This document shows positions 57,801 to 64,000 of a stretch of DNA of 64,000 nt, in pieces. Location of the stretch: the NCBI GenBank assembly GCA_029379385.1, contig CM055605.1:14109001-14173000 (forward strand). Direction: 5' to 3'. The translations under genes and the position numbers were made by a program. The first letter of the stretch is position 1. Every line of letters starts with the position of its first letter. Origin of the DNA: Quillaja saponaria. Lineage: Eukaryota; Streptophyta; Magnoliopsida; Fabales; Quillajaceae. The notes beneath the pieces are model-generated. The model did no database searches and was not told the DNA's origin. It worked only from the letters and a program-made list of their open reading frames with translations.

Positions 57801-58132
57801 GAGTTCGCCTGCAAAAGGTTCGCACTCGGATATTTAACTTTCCAAAGGTGGACTTTAGTAATACATGATTTTTTAATCGTAAAGCATATTTTTTTACCCT
57901 CATATGTGCCTAACAAATTTTCTTTTGAGATCGACTGTTTAACCGTAGTTGCAAGGAAATTTTACAGCCCAAGACAAAGGAAGTTAGAGCTACGAGCTCA
58001 CCCCGACGTTGCAAGGCTTGGAGCCAAAAGCTCGTCCGCTAAGAAAAAGCTCAATTAACACTGTGGTTTTGCCCTTAGTTGACTTCAAGTCCGAATCACT
58101 TCATTCCTCAAACTTGTTTTTGGGGGGACTTG

Positions 58133-58478
58133 TGTTAATACAAATATTGACTTAAGCCCAATAAGCCCAGGCCCACTAAAGGCCCTACAAATACAAGCTC
58201 TCACACTCTCAAAAAAGGGTCATTCTCTCTACACTTTATTTATATATAGCTCTTCTCTTATCTCTCTATATACTGACTTGATCTTCGAAGTGCTGACAGG
58301 TCTCCAGGACCACCTTTGCAGGTCTACCGAAGAATGAGTGTAAGAGGCATTGAGGAGACCACCTCGCCAGGTCTCCAGCTCGGACAAATGGAGAGACCAC
58401 CTCGCCAGGTCTCCAACTCGGACAAATTGAAGAGACCACCTCGCCAGATCTCCAACTCGGACAAATATGACATTAACA
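58133..58478 (+). repeat. 3' LTR
   Basis: 346 bp, close to the 5' LTR but with roughly twenty scattered differences by eye, so this insertion is clearly older than the one in the AGO leader. Ends ATTAACA, followed by the right copy of the 18-bp duplication. Confidence 0.92.
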
Positions 58479-58496
58479 CCATATTTGTTCTTAAGG
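58479..58496. repeat. 18-bp target-site duplication, right copy
   Basis: 'ccatatttgttcttaagg'; see the left copy at 55333-55350. The LINE reading frame runs on from this copy into 58497-58545 on one side, and from the left copy into 55332 on the other. Confidence 0.8.
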
Positions 58497-58545
58497 CATT
58501 CAGCCCACCGTCCATCCTTCCTAAGGACCTTCCACTTGCTGTTAG

Positions 58546-58860
58546 CAAGTAACCCCTTTGTTATAACTTGATACGTTGGTACTCATTTTAGGAATTTTCG
58601 TGTAAATTTTTATATATAGGTGAAACAAAAATAAATTAAATAAAACTAAATTAAATAAATACACATCATGAATTTATTTGACTTTGATCTTAATCCTTTT
58701 AGATTTTTGTCTTGTGTAAATTTTTGATTGAAACATGGTAAAATTGAATTAGGGAATACTTTTATATATATATATATATTAAAGTAGATTTATGTGTAAA
58801 GTAAGGATTTTCCTCCACCACATATTCAAAAGAAAAGTTGACTTTGATTCAAAGTGGTGT

Positions 58861-58864
<4 letters not shown>
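58546..58864. other. AT-rich spacer
   Basis: No gene seen. A (TA)n run lies near 58762-58779. Confidence 0.5.
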
Positions 58865-58899
<35 letters not shown>

Positions 58900-58908
58900 C
58901 TTTTTTTT
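58865..58908. repeat. Poly(T) tract
   Basis: 35 T, one C, then 8 T. It could be the poly(A) tail of a minus-strand retroposed sequence, or the T-rich start of the leader in long-LTR copy 3; the neighbouring sequence does not decide. Confidence 0.8.
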
Positions 58909-61900
58909 CACAATTTTGTTTTATTTTATTTTCTTTCCTTGCCCTAACCAACTTAGCCTCGTAAGGTTATCTCTCCTATTCTGTTTGTTTTCAATCAATC
59001 CAGCTTCTATTTCCCTTGTTTGGCCGGTTGAGTTTGCTTATTTTTGTAGCCGAGTGTTTCCTTCTTTGCTCTTGCTTTACTTGCCTTGTCTATGTCATCT
59101 TCTTGCTAGCTGAACAAGTTCTTGCAAATCACTCTACTAAGCGTTGTCTTGGCTTCCCGGTTTAGTGTTGCAACTCGGTTTGGAGAGTTTATGGCGAAGG
59201 AAACTGGACTTTTAACACAGCTTGAGGTTTAGGTTGTTTTTGGGTTGTTGTGTTGAAACCAAGATTGTGGCTGCGTGTTGCGGTATTGAAGGCTATCAAC
59301 CCTGCCCTGTTTTTCTAGGTTCTTTAATAGCCGGGATGTTCTTTTGATTTTGCCTTGTTGCTTGGCCATAGTAGCTCTACAGCTACCATAAATCAAGGCA
59401 GTGGCCTTGTTGCGTGGAACTCAATTGGCAGTTGTGGGTTTTCTTCAACCCGTGTGGCTTTTCCTTGTCAATCCATGAGTTTCTTTCCTTAGTGCAGCTG
59501 GTGGTGGTGTTAGCTGCTAACTAACTTAAAGTTGCAAGGGTAAGAAAGTTTAAGAAGCAAGTTTTGGTTATGAGTTGGTGGGTAGCCAAGTATGGGTTGT
59601 ACTGAGCTAGGAGTTTGCTTGTTATATATATATATATATGTTATATTTTTATGATTAGTGAATTAAATTAAGAACTAATTTAGTTTAATTAGAGGTGTAA
59701 ATAAAAGTTGAGAAAACACAAGAACCATAAGGATTAGATGAATTAGAAATAATAGTTGGTATCCAATTGTATTCATAGAATAAAGTTTTAGTTTAAGTTG
59801 TTGGTTCATTTTAGATAATTAATGTAAGTTTAATTTTATAGTTGGCAGAGTATTATAAGGATTAATAAAATTATGATTATCATATTAATAAGTATGCATA
59901 CAAATATCAACTCATACATATGAATTAGGATGTGCATGCCAGTTATTTGACAAAATGTTTAAAAGAACTTAAATGTCAATGAAGTTGATTTACATAAGTC
60001 TCATTAGTTATATAGTAAATTAGAAAATATGGAAGTTAAATAGGTTAACATTAAACTATAGAATTTGAATTCTTGAATAAATTAAAGTAATTAATTTTAT
60101 TTTAAAATACTCAGTAAAGTGTTCAAAAATGAGTTAGCTTTCAAGTAGAATGTTAAGTGTTTATATATATAGGATTGTGATCTTGTAGAATTAATTATGA
60201 AATGATTACTTTTAATAATATATAAACTTATGATTTTCAGCTCCAGAACATGTCGAGGGTACTTCAACAACGTTGTAATCTAGACCGAACGACGAGTCTC
60301 ATTGTTGAACTTTGTGAGTGAAATTACGTGCACTTTGGTTGCTAGATAATTATATGAAATGATTTATGTGAATTTGAGTATTTGAATTATGTTTTTTATT
60401 TGAAACTGCTTGCTTTTAATAAGGGCAAACAAAGTGAATCTTTTTTCGAGATGATTTTTATTTCCAAAACTGAAATCCAGGTGCAACTATGATATTATGA
60501 TCTGATAAGTGATTTACAAGGATTAAGTGCTCTGCCTCGATGAATGGATTGTGTACAGAGAATTTAATTGTTGTGCAGGCACAAAACTACCCGGTAGGGG
60601 GAGACAATTGTTGTGTGAGAATGAGTTACTCGGTTAGCCCTTTGTATGCTTTGAGTGTTATAATTGCTATGATTGAATCATGAATTCCGAATATCTCAGT
60701 TGAATTGTTTATCCTAAGAATTTTGGGAATTAAGATCTTATGATAATTACATCTATGTATGTATACCGTTGAATCAAGACATAGATATGGTCACATGAGA
60801 TTAACTAATTGATATGTGTTCTTTATGCTTTGCTGATGCCGGTACCATTAGGGTATGTTTTGTTTGTAGTATGCCCTAAAACCAATGACATATGATGTTA
60901 TGGTATATTATTTTATGCACAATCTTATTCATATTATTATTAATTAATATCAATATTAATATTCATTTAATTAAATAAGTGGCAAAAAATATCATGTATA
61001 AGAGTTATTAATTAATTATCATAAGCCTAAAGAATTAAAACAATGGAGATAAGCATCATGAAGAGATCATGCTAATGAGATGTATTTCCTTTAAGCTTAA
61101 TTCTTAAATATTTATAATCATAGGATCACTAACTAGGGCATTAGTGAATCCGGGTTGATTAGCACATATATGGTTGGCTTAAAGAGTTGAGGGTAACCGA
61201 TCTTATAGTCACTTGTATATGAGACACTAAGACATATATGTAGATGCTCATTAGAGAATGAGTTTACTGAACTGATTCAACTGAGAACACCGATATGGAG
61301 TTTCTCTACATGTCAATAGGTGGTTCTCATATTACAGTTGTGCAAATAGTTCTTTGACTTAAGACATCATAGTTATCTTGTATGTACGTCATTATACTTT
61401 GATACTATTTCTGATTCTATTAACGAGTCACCTAAGAAGTAGCAATTGGGTATAATCACTTGCATATGGAGGTATGCGAATGTATAATAAAAGATCTATC
61501 ACTCTTAGTAGAAAATAGAGAATGTCCTATGTGGTCTATAAAAGATATAACTTAAAGTCTATGGCTATAGCACATCGGATATTAGAATATGAGTTTCTAA
61601 TTTCTCCAATGAAGTTATAATCTTCAGATCTAGACACATATGATTAAATTTAGGGTTTGACACAATTTCCATACCCAAATAGATTTAATTAGGACATTGC
61701 ATTATAGAAGGATTGAATCGCATGGTAACTATTAACGGAAAGGTTCAAAAGGTTCACAACCATATTCATACTATTATAGGTTGTCATCATGTGCTACTAG
61801 GCACCAATTTTGACTTGTAAGAAACCCTGATAATTAATTAATCTTAATTATAAGGAGAATTAAAAAGAGTTTTAATTTAAATAATTATAATGAGTTCTAA

Positions 61901-63063
61901 TTTAATTGGATAGGTCCAATAATAAATGTGTAAAAGTTATATGTCTACTGCCATCAATAGTTTGAACCTAAGGGGTCACACACAAAAGGGCGATATTTAA
62001 TTAAGGAGAGTTTTGTGGTAGTCACGTAATTATTATAGTTTGTTAGGCATTAGATTTAATTATGATTAAATCCTAATGTTAGTAGAATCTCTAATGTGTT
62101 TGGATTGTCCAATACATAGGGAGGTGACTAGTCTTTATAAATATAAGACTTAACAAATTAAAAAGACACAAAAAAATAATAAAATAATTGTATGTATTGT
62201 ATAGAGAGGCTAAAAACCTTCAGCAGGATTTTAGGGCAAGGACAGTTCCTAAATTACAAGAGAGTTTTCGGTAACTTATGCTAGCAAACAAGGAATCTCT
62301 TGATAACCCTTCTCATCTTCAAGCATGAAGATCCTTAGTTGGATTTTTTCATATGAATACACTTAGAGACTAGACACCTGTGTCGTTTATATGCTTTTGA
62401 TGAATCAACAAAGGAGTGAATGCTGAATCAAGAATACAACGAAAGAATTGAAAGTCTCGGAAGTACACAGTTCTCTACTTGTTTAATTGCTAAACTATAA
62501 TTAGGATCTTTTATATAATCATAAGGTGATTTCAGGTTAAAGTAATCAAAAATTTTAAATTCCATTGCGCATATGATTGTCATATTTTTACATCGATTCC
62601 TTACACGTTTTAGCTCAATGAATCCTTGTGACTCACACTTTCCTCTACTGTTATTTTTTTTAGCATCAAGAAAGTAGTGTACGCCTCGTAGGGATTCGTG
62701 ACTTGTCGACATTGTTACTGTTGTGTATATTAGTTTAGTTGTAGCTATTAATGTGTTGTTTAGAGCCAAGCTCTTCTGCATATATTGGTATTGTTGTTTA
62801 CTAGTTGTTTATAGCTAGGTTATATATGCATGTACTATTAGGCATGTTCCACTTTACGAGAATCACAACCCAAAATTTTTAGTAAATATTTTATGTCTAA
62901 TAACGAGTTTATAATTTTACTTTAATTCAATAAAGTTTTTCTTGGTTTAAACTTATAACTATAAGTGTTCAAGAGTCATTTATGTTCAGTAAATGTGAAG
63001 TCAGGGTTATGGGAGTTTCTTTATCTATTCTTCTGGTCAGACATGCTTCATAGGATAGTGACA
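58909..63063 (+). repeat. Long-LTR family, copy 3, interrupted
   Basis: Matches copy 1 across the core: 'gggcaaacaaagtgaatctt' (about 60422), 'aagtgctctgcctcgatgaa' (about 60525), 'ggcacaaaactacccggta' (about 60578) and 'gttagccctttgtatgc' (about 60634). After an inserted copia-like LTR (from 60865 to about 62450) the family resumes and ends with 'gaagtcagggttatgggag' (62998-63016), 'ctggtcagacatgcttcat' and 'agtgaca' at 63063, as in copy 1 (which ends at 1999). The 5' boundary is uncertain; 58909-59600 has a pyrimidine-rich leader comparable with copy 2. No coding sequence. Confidence 0.5.
60865..62450 (+). repeat. Solo LTR-like insertion (copia-type) inside long-LTR copy 3
   Basis: Begins 'tgtagtatgccctaaaacca'. 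It contains strings that I recognise from a widespread family of plant LTRs: 'agagaatgagtttactgaa' (about 61253), 'gtagcaattgggtataatca' (about 61440), 'aacttaaagtctatggctat' (about 61551) and 'ggattgaatcgcatggt' (about 61710). No internal coding region or second copy is present, so it is probably a solo LTR. The right boundary (about 62.45 kb) is an estimate; no target duplication was found. Confidence 0.5.
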
Positions 63064-64000
63064 CTCTTATTTCTAACTTTGCATTTTTTTTAAAACCTCC
63101 ACCCCCATTCTGTTTTTTATCTTTGTAACCATATCCCAACCCACTAAATATATATAAATAAATAAATAAGTATATATATATATTAACTTCAGTGTGGTTC
63201 CCTATAAGAAATCTTTATTGATATTAATTACCTAGATCATTGCAAATTTGGGCGAGGAATATGACATTCTTTATGTAGTAAGCTGGAATGACTTTATTAA
63301 CAATTGTAAAAAGGTTGAACAACCAGGGGTATTAGAATAAAAGATAACTTTTGACTTATTAAAATTGATCTTGAAGCTAGATCATATTAAAATCATGTAC
63401 AACATTTTAATAGAGTCTATTAAAAAAGAAGAATGTCATCTTGTTGACATCCTAAAAGTATAAATTGTTAGACATTGAATCTAAATCAAGTTACATAAGC
63501 TAAAAAGGGAGTAAACTGTAGTTGGATAAGAGACCAAAAAGTTAATCACGGTTTAAAGTAGCAGTTATACAGTTACATAAAAGTGCAATTATTCTGCCAG
63601 TAGTCACTATTATTTAGAAGCTGCTAGTTAATTCAAATTCAAATTCCTCTTAAGAGACTATATATAATAGTATCGTTTACTGTTATAGCTAGTTCAATAA
63701 TCAATTAAGCAAATTGTTGCTTGCATTTACATTCTTCTTTACTTTATGCATGTTTTATCTTTTCATTTTTGTTTGTCTTTTTATTTAAACCATCACCATT
63801 GCAATTGCTGGTACTTTGTATTAGAGTTTGAACTGATAATCTAAAAGTTATTTATAGTTGTTTGATTATATAAACTTGGAATAATTTCCTCACACGTTTT
63901 TGTCCATGATACTATAATCAATTTAGCTCGAACTATTAGGACATCTTGTTTAAAGATGCTATAATAGTTTCCTCAACCATAAATAATGATGACCAACTAT
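63064..64000. other. AT-rich spacer
   Basis: No credible ORF. A tract at 63469-63700 ('tgttagacattgaatctaaa' through 'agagactatatataatagta') may be part of another LTR with a TATA-like 'tatatataa', but no partner is visible within the window. Confidence 0.4.

Larger units (their letters stand above)
55351..58478 (+). mobile_element. Non-autonomous LTR retrotransposon with internal GC-rich tandem repeats
   Basis: LTRs 55351-55697 (347 bp) and 58133-58478 (346 bp), both starting TGTTAATA and ending ATTAACA. Primer-binding site 'ttggcgccgtctgtgggaa' at 55698-55716; polypurine-type tract 'tggggggact' at 58121-58130. The 2.4-kb interior has no recognisable gag or pol; it is made largely of a 189-bp duplication and a 155-bp repeat present four times, both GC-rich against an AT-rich background. 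The primer-binding site type is common in Ty3/gypsy elements of plants. The element lies inside a LINE fragment and is flanked by an 18-bp near-perfect duplication rather than the usual 4-6 bp. Confidence 0.9.
54935..58545 (-). pseudogene. LINE (non-LTR retrotransposon) fragment, split by an LTR element
   Basis: The two pieces 58479-58545 and 54935-55350 join on the minus strand. With frame changes they read like the region after the reverse transcriptase of plant L1-type LINEs: SKWKVLRKDGRWAECLKNKY, then GCRLAIRN, then FFWTNR..., then GPLTREDLHLQLVSDMLDDF followed by SNWRF. The match is to the LINE segment between reverse transcriptase and RNase H. The insertion of 55351-58478 interrupts it at the LKNKYG motif. 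Heavily mutated and only partial. Confidence 0.6.

Noticed and set aside
57127..57916. Several overlapping frames on both strands in the 155-bp repeat
   Set aside because: They are a by-product of GC-rich repeated DNA; the unit length is not a multiple of three, so no frame is kept.
62428..62781. 117-codon minus-strand frame
   Set aside because: It straddles the estimated boundary of the copia-like insertion, and shows no domain or splice context; likely chance.

Overview
The window is nuclear DNA of a flowering plant, most likely a eudicot. It is AT-rich, its genes are split by many introns with plant-type splice sites, and it is packed with plant transposable elements (Ty3/gypsy LTR retrotransposons, hAT, PIF/Harbinger, LINE, MITEs). 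The species cannot be named from the sequence. There is one apparently working protein gene and one well preserved but broken gene; almost everything else is transposon, repeat or AT-rich spacer.

Layout. 1-9 kb: the end of a long-LTR element, then a decayed Ty3/gypsy integrase, a plant transposon-protein remnant and two related diverged LTRs. 8.8-10.2 kb: a dead hAT transposase on the minus strand. 12.95-16.94 kb: a gag-only (TR-GAG-like) LTR retrotransposon with two minisatellite arrays. 18.0-26.5 kb, minus strand: a nine-coding-exon gene for a D-isomer-specific 2-hydroxyacid dehydrogenase with all reading phases and catalytic residues intact. 28-34 kb: AT-rich repeats, including a 445-bp unit repeated about 2.4 times that carries degenerate telomere-like TTAGG motifs, and a ~125-bp tandem array interrupted by a MITE. 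38.3-39.4 kb: a dead PIF/Harbinger transposase.

40.3-50.1 kb, plus strand: an ARGONAUTE gene of the AGO5 type with 22 recognisable coding exons. It carries two in-frame stops, two frameshifts and two lost splice acceptors, so it is called a pseudogene. A young 1.41-kb LTR retrotransposon with a perfect 5-bp target duplication sits in its 5' untranslated exon, three bases short of the splice donor.

50.8-64 kb: nested elements. A MITE is split by a long LTR; a LINE fragment is split by a 3.1-kb non-autonomous LTR element flanked by an unusual 18-bp duplication; a third long-LTR copy is split by a copia-like LTR. The three long-LTR copies (0-2, 51-54 and 59-63 kb) belong to one family.

No operon-like or clearly new enzymatic system was found. 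The points most worth following are the AGO5-like locus broken by decay and by a recent retrotransposon in its leader, the gag-only element with its minisatellites, and the 18-bp target duplication.
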